From contig OZ255625.1 in assembly GCA_965276755.1 (NCBI GenBank), positions 1,736,001 through 1,800,000 on the forward strand: a DNA stretch of 64,000 nucleotides. Reading direction: 5' to 3'. This DNA is from CAJCIS01 sp965276755 (GTDB lineage Bacteria; Pseudomonadota; Alphaproteobacteria; Acetobacterales; Acetobacteraceae). This document shows, in pieces, positions 30,045 to 38,429 of this stretch. Each line of letters opens with the position of its first letter. Positions within the stretch are counted from its first letter, which is position 1. The notes under the pieces were generated by a model. The model saw nothing but the letters and a program-made list of their open reading frames with translations, was not told the origin of the DNA and did not search any database. Made by a program: the position numbers and the translations under genes.

Positions 30045-31160
30045 ATGCGCATCCTCTACAGCCACCGCGTGCAGTCCAAGGACGGCCAGGGCGTGCATAT
30101 CGAGGAACTGATCCGCGCCCTGCGCGAGGCCGGCCACGAGGTCCGTGTCGTCGGCCCCAGCTTCTACGACCAGGCCAGCTTCGGCGGTCAAAGCCCCACC
30201 ATCGCCCGCCTGCGCCGCCTGCTTCCCGGCCCCGCCCAGGAACTGGCCGAGCTCGCCTACAACATCGCCGCCTATCGCCGCCTGCGCGCCGCCTGGGCCG
30301 AGTTCCGCCCGGACGTGATCTACGAACGCGCCAACCTCTTCTACCTCGCCGGCGCCCGCCTCGCCCGCCGCACGCGCACCCGCTATTTGCTGGAAATCAA
30401 CGCCCCGCTGGCCGACGAGCGCCACGCCAACGCCAATTTGCGCCTCCACCACCTCGCCCGCCGCCTCGAACACCGAACTTGGCGCGCCGCCGACATGGCG
30501 CTGCCCGTCACCGGCGTCCTCGCCGACATGGTCCACGCCGCCGGCATCCCGCGCGACCGCATCACCGTCATCCACAACGGCGTGGACCTCGCCCGCTTCC
30601 CCGCCCGCCCCCCTGCCCCGGCCTACGCCCCCGTGGCGCTGGGCTTCGTCGGCTTCGTGCGGGACTGGCACGGCCTGGACACGGTGATTGCCGGTATGGC
30701 CGCCAGCCGCACGCCCGCCACGCTGACCGTGGTCGGCGACGGCCCCGCCCGCGCCTCGCTCGAACGCCTTGCCGCCGAGCTAGGTATCGCCCCAAGTGTC
30801 GCCTTCACCGGCATCATCGCGCCCGAGGCCGTGCCGGAAGCGGTCACCCAGTTCGACATAGCGCTCCAGCCACGCGCCACGCCCTACGCCTCCCCGCTCA
30901 AGATCTTCGACTACATGGCCGCGTCCTGCGCCATCGTGGCACCTGATCAGCCCAACATCCGCGAAGTCCTCAGCGACGGCCTCACCGCGCGCCTCTTCGA
31001 CGCCGCCGCCCCAGGTGCGATGTGGCGCGCCGTCGAGGCCCTGATCGCCGACCCCGCCCGGCGCATCGCCATGGGGGCCGCCGCTCGCGCCGCGCTGGAA
31101 GCCGATGGCCGCACCTGGGCGGCCAACGCAGCCCGTGTTGCCGCACTGGCGCGCCCATGA
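30045..31160 (+). CDS. Glycosyltransferase family 4
   Basis: 371 aa GT-B glycosyltransferase. N-terminal Rossmann start MRILYSHRVQSKDGQGVHIE, acceptor-side YERANLFYLAGARLA, linker ITVIHNGVDLARFP, C-terminal donor domain LGFVGFVRDWHGLD, LTVVGDGPARASLE and the E-x7-E-like region near SPLKIFDYMAASCAIVAPD with REVLSDG. Cytoplasmic enzyme; sugar donor unknown. Start at ATG 30045, as the frame upstream is read-through of the divergent gene. Overlaps the next gene by ATGA. Confidence 0.92.
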   Translation: MRILYSHRVQSKDGQGVHIEELIRALREAGHEVRVVGPSFYDQASFGGQSPTIARLRRLLPGPAQELAELAYNIAAYRRLRAAWAEFRPDVIYERANLFYLAGARLARRTRTRYLLEINAPLADERHANANLRLHHLARRLEHRTWRAADMALPVTGVLADMVHAAGIPRDRITVIHNGVDLARFPARPPAPAYAPVALGFVGFVRDWHGLDTVIAGMAASRTPATLTVVGDGPARASLERLAAELGIAPSVAFTGIIAPEAVPEAVTQFDIALQPRATPYASPLKIFDYMAASCAIVAPDQPNIREVLSDGLTARLFDAAAPGAMWRAVEALIADPARRIAMGAAARAALEADGRTWAANAARVAALARP

Positions 31161-31948
31161 TGAACCCCCAGGCGATCGCCGACCTGCCGATCTGGCTCGC
31201 CGGGCTGCTGATCCTGGCCGTGGCGATCGGGGGCGCCATCGCCATCGAACTCGCCGTCCGCCGCCTGGTGCCGATTACCCTGCGCCAGCAGCACAACGAT
31301 GTCAGCGCCTCCATCTTCGCCGTCATTGGCACCACCTACGCGGTCATGCTCGCCTTCGTGGCCATGCTCGCCTGGGAGGGCTTCAACCGCGCGGAGGCCA
31401 CCACCGACACCGAAGCCTCCCTGGTCGAGAACATCGCCCAGCTCGTCAGCGGCCTCTCCGGCCCGGAGGCAACCGCCATGCGCCGTGACGCCGCCGCCTA
31501 CGCCGGCGCCGTGCTCAGCACCGAATGGCCCGCCCAGACCGCCGGCCGCCCCGTGCCCGCCGGCGAGCCCCACCTCACGCGCCTGACCGCCACCGCCTTG
31601 CACCTGCGCCCCGGTAGCGTGGCCGACGGCAATGTGCATGCCCTCCTGCTCGCCGATCTCGGCCAGCTTGCCACCGCCAGGCGCGAGCGCCTTTTCGCCG
31701 CGCGCCATTCCATCCCGGCGATCCTGTGGGGCGTGCTGGTCGCCGGCGGCGCGCTGACGGTCGCCTTCGCGTCCTTCCTGGGCTCGCCGAGCCTGCGCAT
31801 GCACATGGCCATGACCTCGCTGCTGGCGGTCTCCGGCGCACTGATCCTTCTGGCGATCGTCGCCCTGAGCAATCCGTTCCGCGGCGATTTCGCCGTATCG
31901 CCCGACCCGTTTAGACAAGTTCTGGCATTGATGCAGTCGAGCCAATAA
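31157..31948 (+). CDS. DUF4239-type membrane protein
   Basis: 263 aa. Two N-terminal helices (IWLAGLLILAVAIGGAIAI near residue 12 and ASIFAVIGTTYAVMLAFVAM near residue 50), a soluble middle, and two C-terminal helices (AILWGVLVAGGALTVAF and LLAVSGALILLAIVALS). HNDVSASIFAVIGTTYAVMLAF is typical of DUF4239. Translationally coupled to the glycosyltransferase (ATGA overlap). Function unknown. A degenerate G/C repeat (31951-32003) follows. Confidence 0.8.
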   Translation: MMNPQAIADLPIWLAGLLILAVAIGGAIAIELAVRRLVPITLRQQHNDVSASIFAVIGTTYAVMLAFVAMLAWEGFNRAEATTDTEASLVENIAQLVSGLSGPEATAMRRDAAAYAGAVLSTEWPAQTAGRPVPAGEPHLTRLTATALHLRPGSVADGNVHALLLADLGQLATARRERLFAARHSIPAILWGVLVAGGALTVAFASFLGSPSLRMHMAMTSLLAVSGALILLAIVALSNPFRGDFAVSPDPFRQVLALMQSSQ

Positions 31949-32024
31949 TGGATTTCAAAGGCTTGCCTTTGATGGGGTCCAGCGGCAAAGCCCCTGGCCT
32001 TTGCTCGCTTGAGGAGGAAACAAA

Positions 32025-32408
32025 ATGTTCAGCCACATCATGATCGGCAGCAACGACATCGCCCGGTCCAAGACCTTCTACGACGCCATCCTCGCCACCC
32101 TGGGCGCCCGCCCCGCCGTGCAGGACGAAAAGGGCCGACTGATCTACATGCACAAAGGCGGCCTCTTCATGGTCACCCCGCCGATCGACGGCGAGCCCGC
32201 CACCCACGCCAACGGCGGCACCATCGGCTTCGCCGCCGACAGCCCCGAGCAAGCACAATCCTGGCACAAGGCGGGGCTCGCCAACGGCGGCCGCGCAATC
32301 GAAGACGATCCGGGCGTGCGCCAGGCCAGCTTCGGGCCGCTGTATCTAGCCTATCTTCGCGACCCCGACGGCAACAAGCTCTGCGCGCTGCATCGCGTCG
32401 CCGCCTGA
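32025..32408 (+). CDS. VOC family (glyoxalase-like) protein
   Basis: 127 aa metal-dependent dioxygenase/isomerase-type fold. It begins MFSHIMIGSNDIARSKTFYD (metal-binding His at residue 4), with FMVTPPIDG and the C-terminal YLRDPDGNKLCALHR, where the glutamate usual at the last metal position is replaced by Cys-Ala-Leu-His. Strong ribosome binding site GAGGAGG. Close to the GST and SRPBCC genes; members of this grouping often deal with small organic compounds. Confidence 0.88.
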   Translation: MFSHIMIGSNDIARSKTFYDAILATLGARPAVQDEKGRLIYMHKGGLFMVTPPIDGEPATHANGGTIGFAADSPEQAQSWHKAGLANGGRAIEDDPGVRQASFGPLYLAYLRDPDGNKLCALHRVAA

Positions 32409-32499
32409 GCGCATCAGCGGCGGGGCGTGGCTTGCGCGAAGCAAACCGCGCCCCTCCCTACATGTTGACGCCACCATAAGCCTGCGCTAACGGTTAGTC

Positions 32500-32835
32500 A
32501 TGGCTAACCCACAGCCCGCCTTGGCCGGCGCCTTGGCCGCGCTCGCCGACCCCACCCGCCGCGCCCTCTTCGAGGCGCTCGCCGCCCGCCCAACACCCGT
32601 GGGCGAGCTCGCCCGCCTGCTCCCCGTCTCGCGCTCCGCTGTCTCCCAGCACCTGCGCGTCCTCAAGGACGCCGGGCTCGTCACCGAAACGGCCGAGGGC
32701 ACCCGACGCATCTACCGCATCGACCCGCGCGGCATCGGCGCCATGCGCGACTGGCTCGACGCGCACTGGGCCCGCACGCTCGCCAGCTTCGCACAGCTTG
32801 CCGACGCCGCGGCCGAAGAGGAGCCTCCGCCATGA
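32500..32835 (+). CDS. ArsR-family transcriptional regulator
   Basis: 111 aa winged helix-turn-helix regulator: LAALADPTRRALFEALAARP, GELARLLPVSRSAVSQHLRVLKDAGLV and a TAEGTRRIYRIDP wing. No cysteine metal site. It overlaps the SRPBCC gene by ATGA. Such ArsR-SRPBCC pairs (regulator of the AHSA1-like partner) are widespread in alphaproteobacteria. Confidence 0.93.
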   Translation: MANPQPALAGALAALADPTRRALFEALAARPTPVGELARLLPVSRSAVSQHLRVLKDAGLVTETAEGTRRIYRIDPRGIGAMRDWLDAHWARTLASFAQLADAAAEEEPPP

Positions 32836-33305
32836 CCATCGCCCCCATTGTCTGCACGATCCAGACCAAGGCGCGGCCGGAACGCGCCTTCGGTCTCTTC
32901 ACCCAGCGCATGGCCGAGTGGTGGACGGGCAAGACCATCGCGCCCAACCGCGCCGTCGCCATCATCGTCGAACCCCACCCCGAAGGACGCTGGTTCGAAC
33001 GCGACGCGGACGGCAAGGAGACGCAGTGGGGCCGCGTCCTGGTCTGGGAACCGCCGGCCCGCCTGGTCCTGGCCTGGCAGCTCGACGCCCAATTTACCTA
33101 CGACCCGGCCTTTCTGACCGAAGTCGAAATCAGCTTCACGCCCATGCCCTCCGGCGGCACCCGCGTGCGCCTGGAACACCGCCACCTTGAACGCTTCGGC
33201 GGCGAGGCCGCGCGCATCGCCGGCCTGATCGGCCAGGGCTGGCCGCAGAAACTCGCCGGCTTCGAGGCCTTCGCCGCCGAGCACACCGCGCCCGCCCACA
33301 ATTGA
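32832..33305 (+). CDS. SRPBCC (AHSA1-like) domain protein
   Basis: 157 aa START-like ligand-binding fold: VCTIQTKARPERAFGLFTQR, W-W-x-G-K motif (EWWTGKTI), VEPHPEGRWFERDADGKETQ, GRVLVWEPPARLVLAWQL and FTPMPSGGTRVRLEHRHLERFG. Co-transcribed with the ArsR regulator upstream and the GST gene 10 bases downstream. Ligand unknown. Confidence 0.9.
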   Translation: MTIAPIVCTIQTKARPERAFGLFTQRMAEWWTGKTIAPNRAVAIIVEPHPEGRWFERDADGKETQWGRVLVWEPPARLVLAWQLDAQFTYDPAFLTEVEISFTPMPSGGTRVRLEHRHLERFGGEAARIAGLIGQGWPQKLAGFEAFAAEHTAPAHN

Positions 33306-33315
33306 GGAGACCGCA

Positions 33316-33975
33316 ATGACCGACTTCATCGTCCACACCATCCCAGGCAGCCCCTTCGCCCGTGCCGTCATGGCCACGCTGGAGGAAAAGCGCGCGCCCT
33401 GGCGCCTGGCGCCGCTGGCACCTGGCAGCCTCCGCGGGCCGGCCCACCTTGCGCGCCAGCCCTGGGGGCGCATGCCCGTGCTCGAACACGGCGATTTCAT
33501 GCTCTACGAAACGCAGGCGATCCTGCGCTACCTGGACCGCATCCTGCCCGAACCCGCGCTCACGCCCGCCGGGCCCCGCGCGGCGGCGCGCATGGACCAG
33601 GTCATGGGCATCAATGACTGGTATCTCTTTCCCGGCTGCGCCAACGTGATCGGGTTTCAGCGCATCGTCGGGCCGGCGCTGCTGGGCCTGACGCCCGATG
33701 AGGCCGCCATCGCAGAGGCCATGCCGCGCGCGCACGTGGTCTTTGGCGAACTCTCCCGCCTGCTGGGCGAGACCACCTGGCTTGCGGGCGACACGTTCAG
33801 CCTGGCCGACCTCATGCTCGCCCCGCAGCTCGACTTTTTCGCCCAAACGCCAGAGTGGGCGGCGCTGACCGCGCGCGCGGGCAATCTGGTGCGCTGGCTT
33901 GACCGCGCGCTGGCGCGCGCTTCGTTGCAGGAGACGACGTGGGAGCGCGTGGCCGGGCTGGCGCGGGCGGCTTAG
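33316..33975 (+). CDS. Glutathione S-transferase family protein
   Basis: 219 aa. The N-terminal thioredoxin-like domain has HTIPGSPFARAVMATLEEK (active-site Ser) and GRMPVLEHGDFMLYETQAIL with the cis-Pro and glutathione-binding E-T/S. The C-terminal helical domain includes TWLAGDTFSLADLMLAPQLD. Ribosome binding site GAGGAG. Last gene of the ArsR-SRPBCC-GST cluster, suggesting a shared detoxification or modification function under the ArsR regulator. Confidence 0.92.
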   Translation: MTDFIVHTIPGSPFARAVMATLEEKRAPWRLAPLAPGSLRGPAHLARQPWGRMPVLEHGDFMLYETQAILRYLDRILPEPALTPAGPRAAARMDQVMGINDWYLFPGCANVIGFQRIVGPALLGLTPDEAAIAEAMPRAHVVFGELSRLLGETTWLAGDTFSLADLMLAPQLDFFAQTPEWAALTARAGNLVRWLDRALARASLQETTWERVAGLARAA

Positions 33976-33982
33976 GGTAGGC

Positions 33983-34037
33983 AAGGCCAGGGGCTCTGCC
34001 CCTGGACCCCGCTGGAGGCAGTGCCTCCAGACCTCCA
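33983..34037. repeat. G/C-rich palindromic repeat (half copy)
   Basis: CCAGGGGCTCTGCCCCTGG (33987-34005) followed by CTGGAGGCAGTGCCTCCAG (34012-34030). It ends the GST cluster and belongs to the family at 9107, 13104 and 59648. Confidence 0.75.
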
Positions 34038-34221
34038 TCTGTTGGAATCGCGCGTGGACGTGCGCCCCATTCACCCCCGCCAACCCGTCATCATCACGGC
34101 GCCGCTGCGCCCTCCGTCACTGCGACGCCGCGTGGCCGCGCTCGTCATTGCCCGCCGCTTGCCTCGCTGGTCACTGGGATGCCGTGTGCGTCGCCCGTCA
34201 TTTCTACGCCCCTGGCCTCCA

Positions 34222-34264
34222 TCGTCATTGCGAGCCGCCTCTCCGGCGGCGTGGCAATCCAAGG
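34222..34264. repeat. CGTCATTGCGAG-type dispersed palindrome
   Basis: CGTCATTGCGAGCCGCC ... GGCGGCGTGGCAATCC forms an imperfect hairpin. The pattern, which starts CGTCATTGCGAG and ends GCAATCC, is a common dispersed bacterial repeat. Partial similar units precede it from 34075. No gene is visible between 34040 and 34350. Confidence 0.55.
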
Positions 34265-34356
34265 AATTCGCCGCGGGCGCCTACTGCGCCACTTCCAACG
34301 TTTACCCCAGCAAACAGGCGGCCCCATACCGGTGGCGTCTAAGTAACCGGCGCTCT

Positions 34357-34450
34357 ATCAACAGGTACCTTGACCGTGATGTGCTCGATTGGTTTCGCGC
34401 AGTCGGCCCGGATTACCAGCCGCGAATCAATGCGGTGCTGCGGCTTTCAT
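34357..34450 (+). pseudogene. BrnA/DUF4415-type antitoxin fragment
   Basis: The frame reads INRYLDRDVLDWFRAVGPDY followed by QPRINAVLRLS, which matches the C-terminal ribbon-helix-helix-like part of BrnA/DUF4415 antitoxins (L.DVL.WFRA.G..YQ.RINAVLR). The N terminus is missing and no BrnT toxin is nearby, so it is a relic. Confidence 0.65.
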
Positions 34451-34604
34451 GCAGGGCCGCCACCATCCGGGAGGTGACGCGGCCTGAACATCGCCAAGAC
34501 ATGCCGGCGCGACGTAGTTTACAAATCGGCGGCTTGGACACAGCATTCGCTGGACCAGCCCTATGGTTAGTAGGGTAAAACGCTCGCCGGAGCCAAGCAC
34601 GTCG

Positions 34605-35132
34605 ATGTGGCTAGCACAGTCTGTAAAGCTCGCGCGCTCGCTCTTGGTGCTGGACGCATTTGCAGCAGTCGCTTGTCCGCCGCTGCACGCCCAACCCTGC
34701 CACCCGAGCGAGCCGCCGCCCGGTCAAGTACTCGCCCACCCGGTCGTGAAGGGATCGGCCGGGCCGTTTGCACAGGTAACGCTGGCGCTTATCCGCCCCG
34801 CGGACAAGCCGGAAGCACCATTCACCGGCGTGCTCGATATCGGCGGCAAAACTTGCCTCAAATTGAACGGACCTGACGAACCGGCCGACTTCTTTCTCAT
34901 CGACGTAAAGGCGGTGCTGTTCACCCACCTCGCCGGCGGGCGCGGTAATGGTATCATCGTGCTCTACGACAGCAGCCAGATCGGCCCGGACAACGGCACT
35001 GACCACGAAGCACTGGTTTATCGTGTTGATGGAGGAGCGGCACAGCGGATGCCTGATTTGGAAAAGCGGCTGTCGGGCGTGCAAACCGCCGCGCAAGCCC
35101 GCGAGCGACTTGCCTCGGTTGGTGCGAGATGA
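34605..35132 (+). CDS. Secreted hypothetical protein coupled to a muramidase
   Basis: 175 aa with a signal peptide (MWLAQSVKLARSLLVLDAFA, cleavage near HAQ). An in-frame ATG at 34563 is an alternative start. The mature protein has two cysteines and short beta segments (FAQVTLALIRPADKPEAP, GVLDIGGKTCLKLNG, ADFFLIDVKAVLFTHLAG, GIIVLYDSSQIGPDNG). Family not recognised. Its stop overlaps the muramidase start (ATGA), so the two are made together. By analogy with effector-immunity gene pairs it could be a periplasmic inhibitor of the enzyme. That is inference. Confidence 0.6.
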   Translation: MWLAQSVKLARSLLVLDAFAAVACPPLHAQPCHPSEPPPGQVLAHPVVKGSAGPFAQVTLALIRPADKPEAPFTGVLDIGGKTCLKLNGPDEPADFFLIDVKAVLFTHLAGGRGNGIIVLYDSSQIGPDNGTDHEALVYRVDGGAAQRMPDLEKRLSGVQTAAQARERLASVGAR

Positions 35133-36214
35133 CGATCTTTTATCCGCCCATTCTTGCGGCTATCAAATCCGCAAATATGCTCGAACTGCGACGCCAGTTC
35201 GAAGCGCTGCCGCTGACCGACCTGCCCGAAGCCGGCACATTCGTCGGGCCGAAGCGCCTGCGCGCCTCCGTCGAACAGTTTCCAGGATACAAATCCGACT
35301 CCAAGGTCTGCCTCATGCCCGCCCACGCCAGGTTGGCAGACCGGCCGCCTCCCCGGCCAACCCCGCCAACGCCTGCGGACTTCGGCACCACACCGTTGCT
35401 GAGCCCTGCTACAACACCGCCGCAGGACGCCTCTGCAACGACCGCCGACATCCTGTGCGAGGTGTCGTTGCAGGCATTTCAGCAACCCATTGCGCGAACG
35501 CAGGCGCCGCCGATCCAGATGCCCGGCCTCGCACACAGCCTGGTTGCCGCCACCTTGCCTGGCGTGGAAATGCGCCGCACGCGCGGGCCATTGCTGAGCA
35601 TTGCCGTAGACGCAACGCAAAGCCTTCCCGTGGCGAACAGCACCCCGGCACCGCTGAACGATCTGGATTATGCGGCATCAGCTGTGCGCAACAACGTCAG
35701 CATCCCCGCCATCAAGGCCGTGGCCATTGTCGAGAGCGGCGGCCTGAGCGGCTTTGACAGGAGCGGTAGGCCGAAAATACTCTTCGAGGCTCATCATTTT
35801 GGCCCCCTGACCGGTAACAAATTCAACAAGACGCATCCCCACCTCGCCTGCGTAAACACCGCGGCCGCGCGGAAGGAAGCGCGCAAATACTACAGTTGGG
35901 ATCAATACGAACGGCTCCACGAAGCACTGGTGCTGGACCCGATCGCCGCTCTGAAATCAGCCTCCTGGGGCAAGTTCCAGGTTTTGGGCGAGGCGCACGA
36001 TGGCTGGCCTGACGTGACAAGCTTCGTCAACGCGATGTATGTATCCGAGGCCAATCATCTCAGGGCGTTTGAAGCGCATTGCAATGCAGGCGGACTGTTT
36101 GGCGCGCTTCGCAAGAAGCAGTGGCTGGTGTTTGCCATGGGCTATAATGGGCCTAAGCAGCAGGGTTATGAGGGTAAGATCGCTGCGGCTTACGAAGCGG
36201 CTGGTGGAAAATGA
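35129..36214 (+). CDS. N-acetylmuramidase (DUF3380) with long N-terminal region
   Basis: 361 aa. Residues about 190-358 are a DUF3380 N-acetylmuramidase domain: IPAIKAVAIVESGGLSGFD (likely catalytic Glu in VESGG), RPKILFEAHHFGPLTG, FNKTHPHLAC, QYERLHEALVLDPIAALKSA, SWGKFQVLGEAH and WLVFAMGYNGPKQQGYEGKI. The first 190 residues are Pro/Ala-rich without signal peptide or transmembrane segment. This fits either phage-type endolysin or a secreted antibacterial effector. No phage genes are around. Enzyme domain appears intact. Confidence 0.85.
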   Translation: MTIFYPPILAAIKSANMLELRRQFEALPLTDLPEAGTFVGPKRLRASVEQFPGYKSDSKVCLMPAHARLADRPPPRPTPPTPADFGTTPLLSPATTPPQDASATTADILCEVSLQAFQQPIARTQAPPIQMPGLAHSLVAATLPGVEMRRTRGPLLSIAVDATQSLPVANSTPAPLNDLDYAASAVRNNVSIPAIKAVAIVESGGLSGFDRSGRPKILFEAHHFGPLTGNKFNKTHPHLACVNTAAARKEARKYYSWDQYERLHEALVLDPIAALKSASWGKFQVLGEAHDGWPDVTSFVNAMYVSEANHLRAFEAHCNAGGLFGALRKKQWLVFAMGYNGPKQQGYEGKIAAAYEAAGGK

Positions 36215-37025
36215 CGTGATAGGAAAGCGAACGTCACGCTGGGCACTGAGGTTAGTCGAAGACGCCTTGAGATTTCAAGGCTACCAGTTCGTCCGTTAAC
36301 AGTTTTCTGAGATTGGCGATGGAAGTGTATTGTATGCACTTCTGGCCTCGCACATCGAACGGCAGTGGTGCATCCTTTCTGGCAATTAAGATGGTCGGCT
36401 TCCCCATTACCCACGCAAAACCAACTTCCAGAAATACGTTCGGATTAGCGTCGTTTAGAAGTGCCAACACGCCATTGCCAGACATCACTCGAGATTTAAT
36501 TTGTGTGAGGATGTCACCGGTGTAAGCTTGCTCATCCACTCGCTCACAAACGATTTTAGCAGCTACGCAAGCATCCCGGATCGCGATCTCCCAGACGTCG
36601 CTATGTTCGGATGCGAACGGCATGGCAACAAACAACCGAATTTTTTGTTCGCTGCCTGACCCGAAAGAGGACAGGTCTCCACTTGCGGCAGACCCCAGGT
36701 TGAGAATTTTCCCGACGCTGACTCTGTCTCGCCTCAGCATTTTGTTATTAGGCATGGAAACCGCTAGCATTTCAGTGAGACGTTCAGCCTTTCTTTTGTC
36801 CCGTTCAACAACTTCAATGCGTCGGAGATCTTCTGGGAACACGCCGCTAGCTACGCCATCACCGAAGCCCGCCGCTAGCGAAAGGAATGCCTCCCGCTCG
36901 TCCAAGCCATAGCCTGGGCCGTGAAGGGGCGTGCAAATAACCTCTATTCGGCCCGCTATGCGAGCTGCAAACTCCAAGGCCTTTCGTGCAAACGCACGGA
37001 TTTGTGCGTAGCGAAACTCACTTAG

Positions 37026-38051
37026 AGTCTGACTCGAATCGGCGTTGTAACAGGCTAAACCGTTGATCTCATTCGGGATCAAGATGATACCGCCCCCAGC
37101 CTGCGCGACATCAGCTTGACGCTGGCGATGTAGAGCCAAGTCGTGGCGCTTGCGATGCTCGCCTCCACATCCTTTGCCAGGCGCCGGTTGCGACTCAACC
37201 AGGCAATCGTGCGTTCCACCACCCAGCGGCGCGGTAACAGGACAAAGCCTTTCGCCGCGTCGGAGCGCTTGACGATCTCGATTGTCCAATCGCCTTTGCC
37301 CATCAACGCGTTTTTCAGCTTGTCGCCGGCGTAACCACCATCGGCAAACACATGACGCAGCCAGGGATAGAGGTGGCGCACGCTCTCCAGCAGCATCGGT
37401 GCGCCGTCGCGATCCTGCACGTCCGCGGGATGCACGATCATGCCCACGGGCAGACCAATGGTGTCGGTCAGAAGATGCCGTTTGCGGCCTTTGATCATCT
37501 TCTCGGCCGCGTAGCCGCGCGGACCGCCGGACTCCGTGGTTTTGACCGATTGGCTGTCGATCACCCCGCCTGTCGGGCTCGCCTCGCGGCCGGCCGCCTC
37601 GCGCACAGCCATCAGCATGACATGATTGATCGTTTGCCAAAGCGCGTTGTCTCGCCAGGCGTAGAAGTAACGCTGCACGGTCGTGTAGGGCGGGAACCCC
37701 TTTGGCAACATGCGCCACTGGCAGCCCGACTGGATGATGTAGAAGATGGCATTGACGACCTCTCGCAGGTCATGCGCGCGCCGGCGCCCGCAGCTGGCGG
37801 GGGCAGGCATATGCGGCTCGATGAGCGTCCATTCCTGATCGGTGGTATCGCTTGCATAGCGCAGCCCATCTCGCTGATACTGCGGGCGCGTGATTTCAGT
37901 CCAGGCCATGTATTTCCCTCGGGTCTTCGCAAACACGAGAGAATCGTAGCCGCTGAAATCACGCAACCCCTGTCTTGAAGCTAGACGGCCGGAATCGGTA
38001 AACGGCTGAAAAGACTCGGGACTGCGTTGCAGAACCGTTCCGGGTCAGCCT
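37026..38051 (-). mobile_element. IS5-family insertion sequence, intact
   Basis: 1026 bp element. Ends AGTCTGACTCGAATC (left) and AGGCTGACCCGGAAC (right, reverse complement) are imperfect inverted repeats (11 of 15 match). Flanked by CTTAG at 37021-37025 and 38052-38056, a target duplication (the core TTAG fits the YTAR preference of IS5-type elements). Contains one full-length transposase. The insertion splits the two-domain gene. Confidence 0.85.
37079..37909 (-). CDS. IS5-family transposase
   Basis: 276 aa DDE transposase starting MAWTEITRPQYQRDGLRYAS. The DUF4096-like N-terminal part includes MLPKGFPPYTTVQRYFYAWR, then GVIDSQSVKTTESGG with the first Asp, VFADGGYAGDKLK with the second Asp, and PRRWVVERTIAWLSRNRRL with the catalytic Glu. 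No frameshift or stop; the element may still be active. ATG 37909 has GAGGGAA upstream. Confidence 0.93.
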   Translation of the reverse strand: MAWTEITRPQYQRDGLRYASDTTDQEWTLIEPHMPAPASCGRRRAHDLREVVNAIFYIIQSGCQWRMLPKGFPPYTTVQRYFYAWRDNALWQTINHVMLMAVREAAGREASPTGGVIDSQSVKTTESGGPRGYAAEKMIKGRKRHLLTDTIGLPVGMIVHPADVQDRDGAPMLLESVRHLYPWLRHVFADGGYAGDKLKNALMGKGDWTIEIVKRSDAAKGFVLLPRRWVVERTIAWLSRNRRLAKDVEASIASATTWLYIASVKLMSRRLGAVSS

Positions 38052-38429
38052 CTTAGAGGCCCAACACCAATATACAGTAATTTACTAGCTTCAATGTTCC
38101 GTCCCGTTAGAAAGGCAAATTCTCCTTTTGGCACCTGCGCCCTGAAGTCCAGACGGTGGGAGATAATCTCATCAACGCCGAAAAATCCATTTGCATGCTT
38201 GAGAATAAGCAGATCGCACGGCCTAAACGCGATGTCAGCCGACGAGACGACCAGATCGACCATTCGTTTTCCTTCTCCATCAAGGCGTGAGCGAAATTAC
38301 CCTGAATTCAGATGTAACCTAGGATGGTTCGCAAATGGACGTCACTGTATGAAGCAAATCGAATACCTGCCACTATGCGACGGCGTATATCTCCGGACGC
38401 GAAGCAATCCCCTTGCCCGTATCCCTTAA

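Larger units (their letters stand above)
36252..38263 (-). pseudogene. Macro-like plus deoxyribosyltransferase/TIR-like protein, split by IS
   Basis: Two pieces on the reverse strand, 38052-38263 and 36252-37025, join exactly into a 326 aa frame when the IS (37026-38051) and one CTTAG copy are removed (GVGPL-SEFRY). The ATG at 38263 has GAAGGA six bases upstream. N-terminal half: CDLLILKHANGFFGVDE, TLHG-like VICTPLHGPGYGLDE, EAFLSLAAGFGDG and RRIEVVERDKRKAERL, resembling macro/leucyl-aminopeptidase-N folds. C-terminal half: KIRLFVAMPFASEHSDVW, LTQIKSRVMSGNGVLALLND, NPNVFLEVGFAWVMGKP, resembling nucleoside 2-deoxyribosyltransferase/TIR-like nucleotide-directed effector domains with the conserved Glu. 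Probably a defence-type protein, now disrupted. Confidence 0.7.

Noticed and set aside
31022..31156. Upstream extension of the DUF4239 gene to 31022
   Set aside because: It would overlap the glycosyltransferase by 139 bases in another frame. The ATGA overlap start at 31157 is far more likely.
35129..36214. Prophage lysis module
   Set aside because: The muramidase and lysozyme-like genes could suggest a prophage, but there is no integrase, capsid, tail or holin gene anywhere in the window.
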